This document shows, piece after piece, positions 24,471 to 31,732 of a DNA stretch of 31,732 bases. Source of the stretch: an uncultured Pseudomonadota bacterium (GTDB taxonomy: Bacteria > Pseudomonadota > Alphaproteobacteria > Rs-D84); contig OMQP01000012.1 of NCBI GenBank assembly GCA_900313285.1, positions 6,241 through 37,972 on the forward strand, given 5' to 3'. Position numbers and translations under genes: made by a program. Positions within the stretch are counted from its first letter, which is position 1, and every line of letters starts with the position of its first letter. The notes beneath the pieces were generated by a model, which saw only the letters and a list, made by a program, of their open reading frames with translations, was not told the origin of the DNA and made no database searches.

Positions 24471-25318
24471 ATTCCACCGTTTTTTAATTTTTTTATCCCA
24501 TATTTAATATTACGCCATAATACTTTTAATGGGTTATATGTTAAAAACCAATTCATATATTCTTTGCCATATAAACGATTTGCTGTTTTTATAACAGATG
24601 TCGTAACACTTTTATTGCAATGGTTCAATATATATTGGATTTGCATTCCCAGTGCCCCATTGTGTCGATTGAACGATAATTTTTTTATAAAAGGACATCC
24701 ATGTTTAAACAAATATTTTGGATTATTATATGTTTCGCGACCATATACAGTATATAAACCATTAAATGTATGATTATTGTCTTTTATCAAATTAGTTAAA
24801 CCGTGTTCATATTTTACTGTCACTTCATATTTATACTGTTGTGGTTGTACAGATGATACAAAATCAGCAAACCAATCTGACATGAATATATTTTTATCAA
24901 GGCACACAAACCAAGATTCCATAAACGCATGTGTTTTGTGTTTTGAAATAATCAACCCAGTGGCGTCAGTTTCCATATTTTCTATATCTGTTAATGTTTT
25001 TGATATATCAAACATAGGCCCAAATACAGAATCATTAACCAGATATAAATAATCATAATTTTTTAATATGTCTTTATCGTGTGCGTATCGAAAACAACGT
25101 TTATAGGAACCAAAATCATATTCGCCGTGTCTTTTAGCAATTGTATGAATTGTATATTCTTTTATTTTTTCAATTTCTGATTTTTGACAATCACAATCCA
25201 TGCACAAAACCACATCACCATATTTGGAAAGATTTTTTACATAATAAATCAGCGCATCGTCAATAATGCAATCTTTGTCATATCCTGCAAACAGAAATAA
25301 TCGTTTATGTGTGGACAT
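24467..25318 (-). CDS. Rhamnan synthesis F (RgpF)-like glycosyltransferase
   Basis: This 283-residue protein resembles RgpF-family proteins of rhamnose-containing polysaccharide synthesis. Recognisable blocks are RLFLFAGYDKDCIIDDALIYYVKNLSKYGDVV, GEYDFGSYKRCFRYA, YDYLYLVNDSVFGP and ESWFVCLDKNIF. It has a short basic C-terminal tail and no signal peptide. It is first in a two-gene minus-strand unit with the GT2-like gene (ATGA overlap). The rhamnose link comes from the family; no rhamnose synthesis genes are visible here. Confidence 0.8.
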   Translation of the reverse strand: MSTHKRLFLFAGYDKDCIIDDALIYYVKNLSKYGDVVLCMDCDCQKSEIEKIKEYTIHTIAKRHGEYDFGSYKRCFRYAHDKDILKNYDYLYLVNDSVFGPMFDISKTLTDIENMETDATGLIISKHKTHAFMESWFVCLDKNIFMSDWFADFVSSVQPQQYKYEVTVKYEHGLTNLIKDNNHTFNGLYTVYGRETYNNPKYLFKHGCPFIKKLSFNRHNGALGMQIQYILNHCNKSVTTSVIKTANRLYGKEYMNWFLTYNPLKVLWRNIKYGIKKLKNGGI

Positions 25319-25366
25319 ATATTATCTCTTTGCTTATAATATACATGTTTTATAAATGATTTGCAA
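25312..25366. promoter_or_regulatory. Overlapping divergent promoters for the RgpF-like and GT61-like genes
   Basis: Plus: TGGACA (25312-25317), 17 nt, TATAAT (25335-25340). Minus: TTGCAA (25361-25366), 17 nt, TATATT (25338-25343). The two -10 boxes overlap by three bases, so firing in both directions at once should be hindered. Confidence 0.65.
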
Positions 25367-25379
25367 CAAAGGAAAAATG

Positions 25380-26579
25380 ATGTCTTATAAAGTGTTTGGT
25401 GATAAAGATTTTGAAAAATATCTTAAAAAATCTGTGTTACACCAGTATATGCGTGATACCAATGTTGAAAAATATACGCACGGAATCATAGTAAATGAAC
25501 ATAATCATGGTTTTGGTATTTTTGATGAAAATTTAAAATTTGTAAAATCTTCACGACAGGTGCGTAAAAATAATGGGCAATTTGTGCCAAAATTTAATCA
25601 TGAAAATATCCCATATGTTGACGAAGATGTTGTGTTCATTGGAAATGTTTTTAACCAGTTTGGACACTTTTTATTAGAACATATGAACAGGGCATATGCA
25701 TTGTTGGATAAAAAATATCAAAAAATGAAAGTTGTTTTAATAAATAATATGGATGTTAATCCCGTACCAAACTATATGTTTGAATTGCTGGGTTTATTGG
25801 GAGTAAAGCGTGAAAATATTATTATTTTAAACAATACCACTCAATTCAGAAATGTTTATGTGCCGGTCCAAGGATTCAATATACCTGTATATTCTTCAAA
25901 TGCGTTCGGAAAAACCTTTGATAAAATTGCTAGCAATGTAAAAAATACAAATAAATATGATAAAATTTATGTATCAAGAACTGCTTTGAAATCAAGACGA
26001 ACATTTGGTGAAGGTGTTGTTCAAAAAATATTTGAAAAAAATGGTTTTAAAATAATTTATCCAGAAACTTTACCTTTGGTTGAACAAATAAGTTTGGTTA
26101 AAAACTGTAAGATTTTAGCCGGTTGTGCAGGAACTGCATTGCATTTAGCGTTGTTTATGAAACCTGGCGGGACAGTTATACAAATTAAAAGAAATCGTTT
26201 AGCAAAATGTAATGCAGATATTCAAAATTTAATAAATGATACAAAGAAATTAAATGGTATATTTATATCTGGTTCTGTTGAAGATATCAAAACAGATCAT
26301 TGTTCATCTGTACCACAAATTATTGGTGTAAATAAATATATGCGTGAATTTTTTAATGCGTATGGTTTTAAATTTACAGAAAAAGATACAATTCAAGATA
26401 AGAAAGATTTTGAAGAATATCAAAATGCCATGAATGAATACAACAGAAAATATGGTTCTGTGTTCATAAACAATTTTAAACATTTTATTATACATTATTC
26501 AGCATGTTTTATACCCGGACGTGAAAGAAGAGGCAAATGGCGTAACTGGTTAAAATGGAAATTGAATTATGAAGGATAA
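25380..26579 (+). CDS. DUF563/GT61-like glycosyltransferase
   Basis: This ~399-residue protein is of the DUF563 (GT61) type. VFNQFGHFLLEHMNRAYAL near residues 85-105 has the family's conserved His, and KIYVSRTALKSRR is the SR-containing block. ILAGCAGTALHLALFMKPGGTVIQI is the C-terminal donor-site block. The start at 25380 is preferred (6 nt after AAAGGA); ATG 25377 is possible, and ATG 25356 lies before the ribosome site. It is the last gene of the polysaccharide block and is closed by a terminator shared with typA. Confidence 0.82.
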   Translation: MSYKVFGDKDFEKYLKKSVLHQYMRDTNVEKYTHGIIVNEHNHGFGIFDENLKFVKSSRQVRKNNGQFVPKFNHENIPYVDEDVVFIGNVFNQFGHFLLEHMNRAYALLDKKYQKMKVVLINNMDVNPVPNYMFELLGLLGVKRENIIILNNTTQFRNVYVPVQGFNIPVYSSNAFGKTFDKIASNVKNTNKYDKIYVSRTALKSRRTFGEGVVQKIFEKNGFKIIYPETLPLVEQISLVKNCKILAGCAGTALHLALFMKPGGTVIQIKRNRLAKCNADIQNLINDTKKLNGIFISGSVEDIKTDHCSSVPQIIGVNKYMREFFNAYGFKFTEKDTIQDKKDFEEYQNAMNEYNRKYGSVFINNFKHFIIHYSACFIPGRERRGKWRNWLKWKLNYEG

Positions 26580-26582
26580 ATA

Positions 26583-26606
26583 AACCGCCCAGATGGGCGG
26601 TTTTTT
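26583..26606. terminator. Bidirectional terminator between the GT61-like gene and typA
   Basis: AACCGCCC (26583-26590) pairs with GGGCGGTT (26595-26602) around AGAT. A T run follows on the plus strand, and A residues upstream give a weaker U tract on the minus strand. Confidence 0.88.
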
Positions 26607-26609
26607 ATT

Positions 26610-28454
26610 TTAATCTGTTTCAGCAAAGCGATATGCTTTTTTACGTTTGCCACTGTCCAATTCTTTTTTGCGTAAACGAATTGTTGTTGGAGTTACCTCT
26701 ACCAATTCATCATCTTGGATATAAGACAGAGCTTCTTCCAAAGACATTTTTCTTGGTGGGGCCAAGAACAATTTTTCATCCGCAGTAACGGAACGTACGT
26801 TTGTTAATTGTTTGCCGCGAACAGGGTTAACTTCAATATCGTTTTCTTTGCTGTGTTCACCAACAATCATACCAGAATAAACTTCTGTTTGTGGACCAAC
26901 AAACAATACACCGCGTGGTTCCAAATTGTGCAGGGCATATGTTGTTGTGCTGCCGGCTTCCATAGAAACCAAAACACCTGGACGGTATTGAGTAATTGGA
27001 CCACGGTATAAATCATATTTATCGAATACGCGGTTCATAATACCTGTGCCACGTGTATCTGTTCTGAATTCAGATAAATAACCAATCAAACCACGTGATG
27101 GTGCAGAAAACACAATGCGTGTTTTACCAATACCAGATGGTTTCATTTCTGTAATTGTGGCTTTTCTTTTTGTCATTTTTTCAATAACAATGCCACTGAA
27201 TTCATCATCAACGTCAATAACAACTTCTTCAATTGGTTCTAGTTTTTCACCATTTTCGTTTGTTTGCATAACAACGCGTGGACGAGATACAGACAATTCG
27301 AATCCTTCACGACGCATTGTTTCAATCAAGATACCAAGTTGTAATTCTCCACGACCAGAAACTTCAAATGCTTCGTTGTTTTCACTCTGTGAAACTTTCA
27401 AAGCAATATTTGTTTCGGCTTCTTTGAACAATCTTTCACCAATCATACGGGATGTTAATTTCTTACCACTTTGTCCAGCCAAAGGTGAAGTGTTAACAAA
27501 GAAAGTCATGGTTAAAGTTGGTGGATCAATAGGCATAGCAGGAATAGGGTCATTAACACTTGGATCGCAAAGTGTATCAGCCACAGTTGCCTTAGAAAAA
27601 CCAGCAAGAACAACGATGTCACCTGCGGATGCGGATTCGCGTGAAACTTTGTTCACACCTTGGTGTTCAATGATTTTTGTGATTTTGGCGTTTTCAATAA
27701 ATTCGCCCTTCATATTTATTGCTTTGACAGATTGACCAACCTTTACAGTTCCAGATTCAATTTTACCTGTTAAGATACGACCAACATATGGGTCCGCTTC
27801 CAATGTGGTTGCCAACATTGTAAATGGTGCATCCAATTGACATCTTTCACCATTGCAATCAGGTGCAGGTACATGATCTACAATCAGTTGAAACAAAGGT
27901 GTTAAATCTTTGTTTGGATTATCTATATCTTTTAAATCACGGATTGCCCAACCGTCCCTTCCGCAAGCATACAAATAAGGGAAGTCCAATTGAGAATCTG
28001 TCGCACCCAATTTATCAAATAAATCGAAAGTTTCAGTTAAAACTTCATCTGGACGTGCGTCAGCACGGTCAATTTTGTTGATACAAACAATTGGACGCAG
28101 ATTTAATTTTAATGCCTTGGATAACACGAATTTAGTTTGTGGTAATGGGCCTTCGGCACTGTCCACCAATAAAACAACACCATCAACCATAGATAAAATA
28201 CGTTCTACTTCGCCACCAAAATCTGCGTGTCCCGGTGTATCAACGATGTTAATTTTATATTCGCCCCATTGAATAGATGTTGGTTTTGCAGAAATAGTAA
28301 TTCCACGTTCACGTTCAATATCACCGCTGTCCATGACGCGATCTTCGACATGTTCATTTTCACGGAATGTGCCCGCCTGTTTCAACATATTATCAACCAG
28401 GGTTGTTTTTCCGTGGTCAACGTGAGCTATGATAGCAATATTTCTTATTTTCAT
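26610..28454 (-). CDS. typA: Translational GTPase TypA/BipA
   Basis: This 614-residue ribosome-binding GTPase is related to EF-G and aids 50S assembly and stress adaptation. G1 is AHVDHGKTT (10-18), then RERGITI in switch I, G3 DTPGHADF and G4 NKID. Domains II and III are conventional, and the C-terminal domain unique to BipA carries EPRGVLFVGPQTEVYSGMIVGEHSKENDIEVNP. It ends KKAYRFAETD. Full length, single-gene unit with a strong promoter at 28488-28516. Confidence 0.97.
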   Translation of the reverse strand: MKIRNIAIIAHVDHGKTTLVDNMLKQAGTFRENEHVEDRVMDSGDIERERGITISAKPTSIQWGEYKINIVDTPGHADFGGEVERILSMVDGVVLLVDSAEGPLPQTKFVLSKALKLNLRPIVCINKIDRADARPDEVLTETFDLFDKLGATDSQLDFPYLYACGRDGWAIRDLKDIDNPNKDLTPLFQLIVDHVPAPDCNGERCQLDAPFTMLATTLEADPYVGRILTGKIESGTVKVGQSVKAINMKGEFIENAKITKIIEHQGVNKVSRESASAGDIVVLAGFSKATVADTLCDPSVNDPIPAMPIDPPTLTMTFFVNTSPLAGQSGKKLTSRMIGERLFKEAETNIALKVSQSENNEAFEVSGRGELQLGILIETMRREGFELSVSRPRVVMQTNENGEKLEPIEEVVIDVDDEFSGIVIEKMTKRKATITEMKPSGIGKTRIVFSAPSRGLIGYLSEFRTDTRGTGIMNRVFDKYDLYRGPITQYRPGVLVSMEAGSTTTYALHNLEPRGVLFVGPQTEVYSGMIVGEHSKENDIEVNPVRGKQLTNVRSVTADEKLFLAPPRKMSLEEALSYIQDDELVEVTPTTIRLRKKELDSGKRKKAYRFAETD

Positions 28455-28487
28455 GTGTTATCTCTTATTTTTATAGCAAACGAGAAT

Positions 28488-28516
28488 ATTATACTATATT
28501 TTTGTAAAATCAACAA
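28488..28516 (-). promoter_or_regulatory. Promoter of typA
   Basis: On the minus strand TTGTTG (28511-28516), 17 nt, perfect TATAAT (28488-28493), about 33 nt before the ATG. Confidence 0.72.
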
Positions 28517-28545
28517 ATTATATATGATTTTATGCTTTTTTTTGA

Positions 28546-28569
28546 TATAATATGCCTGATAAAAGGAGT
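28546..28569 (+). promoter_or_regulatory. -10 box and ribosome site of the 180-aa gene
   Basis: A perfect TATAAT (28546-28551) is followed by AAAAGGAG (28561-28568), 6 nt before the ATG at 28575. No good -35 is visible at standard spacing. Confidence 0.5.
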
Positions 28570-28574
28570 TTTTT

Positions 28575-29117
28575 ATGGCACCAAAAAATATAGATGAAAC
28601 AATACAAAAATTATTAAATGGTTATGCACAATGGTGTAAAACTGTTTTGGATAAACAATTAAAAGAAATTCAAACAAAGAAATTTTATACAGAAGAAGAT
28701 CGTACAAATGCCGTCCAGGAACATACGCGCGCAAAACAGGCATATGAATATTTGTTGAAAATCGTTAAAGACCCAAAGAAATATTTATATACAGAAAAAG
28801 ATGTTATTTATTCGGATGTTATAGATTATAACAAACTGGCACCAATGCTTGATAATCGTTTCGATAAAAGTCAAAAACATTTGTTTGTGCGTTTAAGCGA
28901 AGCAATTGCACATCATGTTAAATATGGCAGAAACGATCATAATGGTGTTTGGGTTTATTATGGCAATGCTGGCATGATCGATTTGGAAGCAGAAAAAATA
29001 TTAAAAATGAATAAAACGGTACAATTATGGAATGCAAATAATCTTGTCGCAGCAATTAAAGATATTGCCCCGGCTTCTGTTTTTGCAGTAGATTTTGAAT
29101 ATAACAATAAAAGATAA
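28575..29117 (+). CDS. Uncharacterised 180-residue cytoplasmic protein
   Basis: I do not recognise the family. The protein is soluble-looking, with no signal peptide or membrane span. Residues 1-70 are charged and likely helical (IDETIQKLLNGYAQWCKTVL; EHTRAKQAYEYLLKIVKD). The second half is mixed: LFVRLSEAIAHHVKYGRNDH, then VWVYYGNAGMID, and a terminal AIKDIAPASVFAVDFEYNNKR that reads like alternating helix and strand. Aromatic and His residues are frequent, but no catalytic motif is evident. A strong Shine-Dalgarno, a -10 box and a dedicated terminator show it is a real, independently expressed gene between typA and serS. Confidence 0.8.
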   Translation: MAPKNIDETIQKLLNGYAQWCKTVLDKQLKEIQTKKFYTEEDRTNAVQEHTRAKQAYEYLLKIVKDPKKYLYTEKDVIYSDVIDYNKLAPMLDNRFDKSQKHLFVRLSEAIAHHVKYGRNDHNGVWVYYGNAGMIDLEAEKILKMNKTVQLWNANNLVAAIKDIAPASVFAVDFEYNNKR

Positions 29118-29146
29118 AAAATACCGGCAAATGCCGGTATTTTTTT
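29116..29146. terminator. Bidirectional terminator between the 180-aa gene and serS
   Basis: ATACCGGC (29121-29128) pairs with GCCGGTAT (29133-29140) around AAAT, flanked by A and T runs. Confidence 0.92.
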
Positions 29147-30425
29147 AGTGTTTTCCGCCAATCTTTGTTCGGCCACCCATATATGGCTGTAATGCCTTTG
29201 GTATATTTACTGAACCATCTGGGTTTTGATGGTTTTCAATAATTGGAACCAATGCACGTGGCAGGGCAATCGCAGTATTATTTAATGTTGCAACATATTT
29301 GACTTCGCCGGTTGCATTTTCACGATAGCGTGTATTTGTTCTGCGTGCCTGGAATTGACCAATCGATGAACAAGAACCCAATTCACGATATGCGTTTTCA
29401 GATGGGAACCATGCTTCAACATCGTTCATTTTTACTTTGTTGAAGCCCATGTCGCCAGTTGAATTTGCAATAACACGATATGGTAATTCGAATGCTTCCA
29501 TAAATTCACAAAGGTTATTCAAAATATGTTCATGCATTTCGTCCGATTGTTCAGGTTTACAGAAAACATATTGTTCGACTTTGTTAAATTGGTGAACACG
29601 AACGATACCGCGAGTGTCACGACCAGCAGCACCGGCTTCTTTGCGGAAGCATGGTGAATAACCAGCGTATTTTAATGGTAATTCGTTTTCATTTAAAATT
29701 TCGTCGCTATGTAAAGAGTTGATGATAATTTCAGCAGTACCAGCCAAACATCTGTCTGTATCAGTTAACATGAAAACATCGTTATTCATAACAGACAAAT
29801 CAGATCCCATAAAATGACCTGCATTAAATATAGTTTGTGGTTTTGTAATAGATGGACATTCGATATATTTGAATCCTTTGGATATCAAATTTTGAATAAC
29901 ATATGTTTGCACAGCTAATGCCAATTCAGCCAATTCGCCGCACAATGCATAAACACGTGTTCCACAAATTCCTGCGATTTTTTCAGGCATCCACCAACCA
30001 TTCATTTCCAACAATTCCCATTGTGGACGTGGTGTAAAATCAAATGTACGAGGGGTTCCAACGCGTTTCACTTCGACATTAGCAGATTCATCAGCGCCAA
30101 CTGGGGCAGATGAATCTGGGATTTGAGGAACGCGATGCATTAAATCATTAAGCAATGCTTCCTTTTCTGCCAATTCAGCCATGTCGGCAGCGATTTCTTC
30201 GCTGATTGCTTTTGATTGTGCAATCAGTGGTGCTTTATCAGTAGCAGTTGGAATTTCTTTTGTAATTTTATTTTTTTCTGCGGTTTTTGTTTGAGTAATT
30301 GTTTTTAATTCACGAACACGAACATCCAATGCCAATAATTCATCGACAATGTCTGGAAAATTTTTTACAGCACATGCGTGTTTTACCATGTCAGGATTTT
30401 CGCGAATAAATTTAATGTCTAACAT
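29145..30425 (-). CDS. serS: Seryl-tRNA synthetase
   Basis: This 426-residue class II synthetase charges tRNA-Ser. It has an N-terminal long coiled coil that grips the tRNA (residues ~30-100), and motif 2 GRDTRGIVRVHQFNKVEQYVF with the preceding CFRKEAGAAG. Motif 3 is ATLNNTAIALPRALVPIIENHQNPDGSVNIPKALQPYMGG. TAEIIINSLHSDEIL is the serine-binding TAE block. It begins MLDIKFIRENPD, as usual. Length is normal. It is the last gene of the trxB - 58-aa protein - serS unit, 16 nt behind the small gene. Confidence 0.97.
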   Translation of the reverse strand: MLDIKFIRENPDMVKHACAVKNFPDIVDELLALDVRVRELKTITQTKTAEKNKITKEIPTATDKAPLIAQSKAISEEIAADMAELAEKEALLNDLMHRVPQIPDSSAPVGADESANVEVKRVGTPRTFDFTPRPQWELLEMNGWWMPEKIAGICGTRVYALCGELAELALAVQTYVIQNLISKGFKYIECPSITKPQTIFNAGHFMGSDLSVMNNDVFMLTDTDRCLAGTAEIIINSLHSDEILNENELPLKYAGYSPCFRKEAGAAGRDTRGIVRVHQFNKVEQYVFCKPEQSDEMHEHILNNLCEFMEAFELPYRVIANSTGDMGFNKVKMNDVEAWFPSENAYRELGSCSSIGQFQARRTNTRYRENATGEVKYVATLNNTAIALPRALVPIIENHQNPDGSVNIPKALQPYMGGRTKIGGKH

Positions 30426-30441
30426 TTTTAACCTTCTTTAT

Positions 30442-30618
30442 TTAACGAGTATGAAATTGAATAAAATTCTTAGATGCCCATTCACGAGTAGCAATTTCCA
30501 TACGACGTGATTGTTCAATTGCTTTTTGTATATAAAGTTCATAGGCAGCCAATCTTTCAGGTGTGAACAATGGATTAGCTACAACAGGGTAATCAGAAAT
30601 TTTTTTAAACGCTTCCAT
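30442..30618 (-). CDS. Small 58-residue protein between trxB and serS
   Basis: The start at 30618 follows AAAGGA (inside the trxB 3' end) by about 8 nt. An in-frame extension reaching 30672 would overlap trxB and is rejected. The protein is MEAFKKISDYPVVANPLFTPE followed by an amphipathic helical stretch LAAYELYIQKAIEQSRRMEIATREWA and a basic-aromatic end. It has no signal peptide, Cys or metal motif. I do not recognise it. The tight spacing (5 nt after trxB, 16 nt before serS) and clear ribosome site argue that it is genuinely translated. Confidence 0.7.
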   Translation of the reverse strand: MEAFKKISDYPVVANPLFTPERLAAYELYIQKAIEQSRRMEIATREWASKNFIQFHTR

Positions 30619-30623
30619 TGTTT

Positions 30624-31520
30624 TTATTCCTTTGAATTCAAATAAGCAATTGCATCCATTGCAGCGCTGCAACCAGTACCAACGGCTGTTGCGATTTGCA
30701 TTTTGATATTTGATTTAACATCACCTGCGACAAACATTCCGTTTGGTAAAGATTCTGGAATAATGCGTCCCATATCATCGCGTTTGATGCTTTCAGATAA
30801 ATAATCTGTGTTTGCTTCGTGGCCAATTGCAACGAATATTCCGTCGCATTCGATTTGTTCGCCACTTAAAGTTGTAGCAATCAGTTTATCCGAACCGTCT
30901 TTTTGGGCAATAGATTTTAATTCAGTATTATAGATGCATTCAATGTTTTGTTTTTCGGCAACGCGGTCACGCAAAATACCTTCGGCGCGGAAGAATTCAG
31001 ATTTGCGATAAATAATTTTTACAGATTTTGCAACATCCGCCAAATACAAAGCGTCGTTTAATGCAGCGTTACCACCACCGATAACAATTACATCACGACC
31101 GCTGTAAAAGAACCCATCGCATGTTGCACAATATGAAACACCGTGCCCAAAGAATTCGCGTGCGCCATCGATTTCTAATCTGCGTGCAGATGCCCCGGTG
31201 CCAAGAATAACAGTTTTTGTATCGAAACTTTTACCGTTATCACAAACAACAGTAAATGTAGAATCGTCATTAAATTTAATATCGGTTGCAGATGCAAATT
31301 CAATTTTTGCACCGAAAGATTCGGCCTGTTTTTTCATAAATTGAATCAGTTCCATCCCAGACCCGGCCCATCCCGGATAATTTTCCAATTTTGCAATTTC
31401 GCCAGTTTGCCCACCAAGTGATGGTCCCGCCAAAATTAAAGTTTTTTTATTTGCACGACCTGTATAAATTGCTGCGGTAAAACCGGCAGGGCCCGAACCC
31501 AAAATAATTACATCATTCAT
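30624..31520 (-). CDS. trxB: Thioredoxin reductase (NADPH)
   Basis: This 298-residue flavoenzyme passes electrons from NADPH to thioredoxin. It has FAD-binding GSGPAGFTAAIY (8-19), the redox-active CATC (Cys131, Cys134), NADPH-binding GGGNAALNDAL (148-158), and the C-terminal FAD block VAGDV. The NADPH phosphate-binding segment reads YRKSEFFRA, where E. coli has HRRDGFRA. The substitution is conservative but could shift cofactor preference. It is first in a three-gene unit with its own promoter. Confidence 0.95.
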   Translation of the reverse strand: MNDVIILGSGPAGFTAAIYTGRANKKTLILAGPSLGGQTGEIAKLENYPGWAGSGMELIQFMKKQAESFGAKIEFASATDIKFNDDSTFTVVCDNGKSFDTKTVILGTGASARRLEIDGAREFFGHGVSYCATCDGFFYSGRDVIVIGGGNAALNDALYLADVAKSVKIIYRKSEFFRAEGILRDRVAEKQNIECIYNTELKSIAQKDGSDKLIATTLSGEQIECDGIFVAIGHEANTDYLSESIKRDDMGRIIPESLPNGMFVAGDVKSNIKMQIATAVGTGCSAAMDAIAYLNSKE

Positions 31521-31547
31521 GTTTCTTTCCTATATTCGCTTTGCAAA

Positions 31548-31575
31548 AGCATAGCATAAAATGCGCATCATGCAA
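31548..31575 (-). promoter_or_regulatory. Promoter of trxB - 58-aa protein - serS
   Basis: On the minus strand TTGCAT (31570-31575), 16 nt, TATGCT (31548-31553). The palindrome ATGCGCAT (31561-31568) lies in the spacer, where a repressor or redox regulator could bind; that is speculative. Confidence 0.55.
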
Positions 31576-31732
31576 ATATAAAATGACGTGATTTTTAATA
31601 TGTACATAAATTTATTTAACAACATCATGATGTTTTTGCGAAAACAGAATACTTTTATGTTGAAAAATATGAAAATATTTTTGAAAACTATGTAAAATCA
31701 TGCATAAGTCATTGTTTTTACCGTTTTTTTTT
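31576..31732. other. A+T-rich intergenic edge with a 14-bp palindrome
   Basis: No gene is visible. AACATCATGATGTT (31621-31634) is a perfect palindrome. AAAAATA/TATTTTT near 31663-31682 is a weaker inverted repeat. The sequence runs out in a T run at the window edge. It could hold regulatory sites for a gene beyond the window. Confidence 0.4.

Noticed and set aside
27115..27735. 206-codon plus-strand open frame
   Set aside because: It lies wholly antisense to typA, whose protein is unmistakable; the long frame reflects A+T-rich codon usage on the opposite strand.
1..31732. CRISPR array, insertion sequence, prophage or integron
   Set aside because: No spaced repeat series, transposase, integrase or phage gene is present; the only substantial direct repeat is the 31-bp duplication in yebC, besides homology among the synthetase paralogues.

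Overview
The window is A+T-rich chromosomal DNA of a Gram-negative bacterium, most likely an alphaproteobacterium with a small, compact genome. The alphaproteobacterial assignment rests on the AddB-type recombination protein, SecB, MltA, DciA-like DUF721, an LpoA-like lipoprotein beside rsmI, and tRNA genes with encoded CCA. The species is not identifiable. Coding density is very high: genes overlap by 1-20 nt or are separated by a few bases. Canonical sigma70-like promoters (TTGNNN, 16-17 nt, TATAAT-like) fill the divergent gaps, and symmetric GC-rich hairpins with A/T flanks close four of the six convergent junctions.

Layout. 101-345: tRNA-Gly(TCC) and tRNA-Tyr(GTA) on the minus strand, with promoter and terminator. 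350-5819: an LpoA-like lipoprotein gene diverges from rsmI-engB-addB. 5820-8138: an ABC-F ATPase gene with a structured leader holding a three-codon reading frame, convergent with an exonuclease III-family gene. 8141-13017: a one-promoter operon of three tandem acyl-CoA synthetase-like paralogues. 13025-15690: ruvA-mnmE (minus) diverges from yebC, whose start is disrupted by a 31-bp tandem duplication. 15748-18173: secB diverges from mltA-dciA-ruvC. 18227-20573: an MFS transporter, then recA. 20591-26579: six glycosyltransferase-type genes for surface polysaccharide, beginning 17 nt after recA. 26610-31520: typA, an unrecognised 180-aa protein, and the operon trxB - 58-aa protein - serS.

Functionally the window mixes DNA repair and recombination (addB, xthA, ruvA, ruvC, recA), translation and RNA modification (tRNAs, rsmI, engB, mnmE, typA, serS, ABC-F), envelope biogenesis (LpoA-like, MltA, SecB, glycosyltransferases), fatty acid activation and thiol redox. 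No mobile element, CRISPR array or phage gene was seen.

The most unusual points are the out-of-frame duplication at the start of yebC, the attenuator-like leader of the ABC-F gene, the triplicated synthetase operon with signs of gene conversion, dispersal of ruvA/ruvC and addB/addA from their usual partners, and recA positioned to be co-transcribed with a polysaccharide locus. I did not find a clear, wholly new multi-gene system; the ABC-F leader and yebC are the best candidates for new biology.
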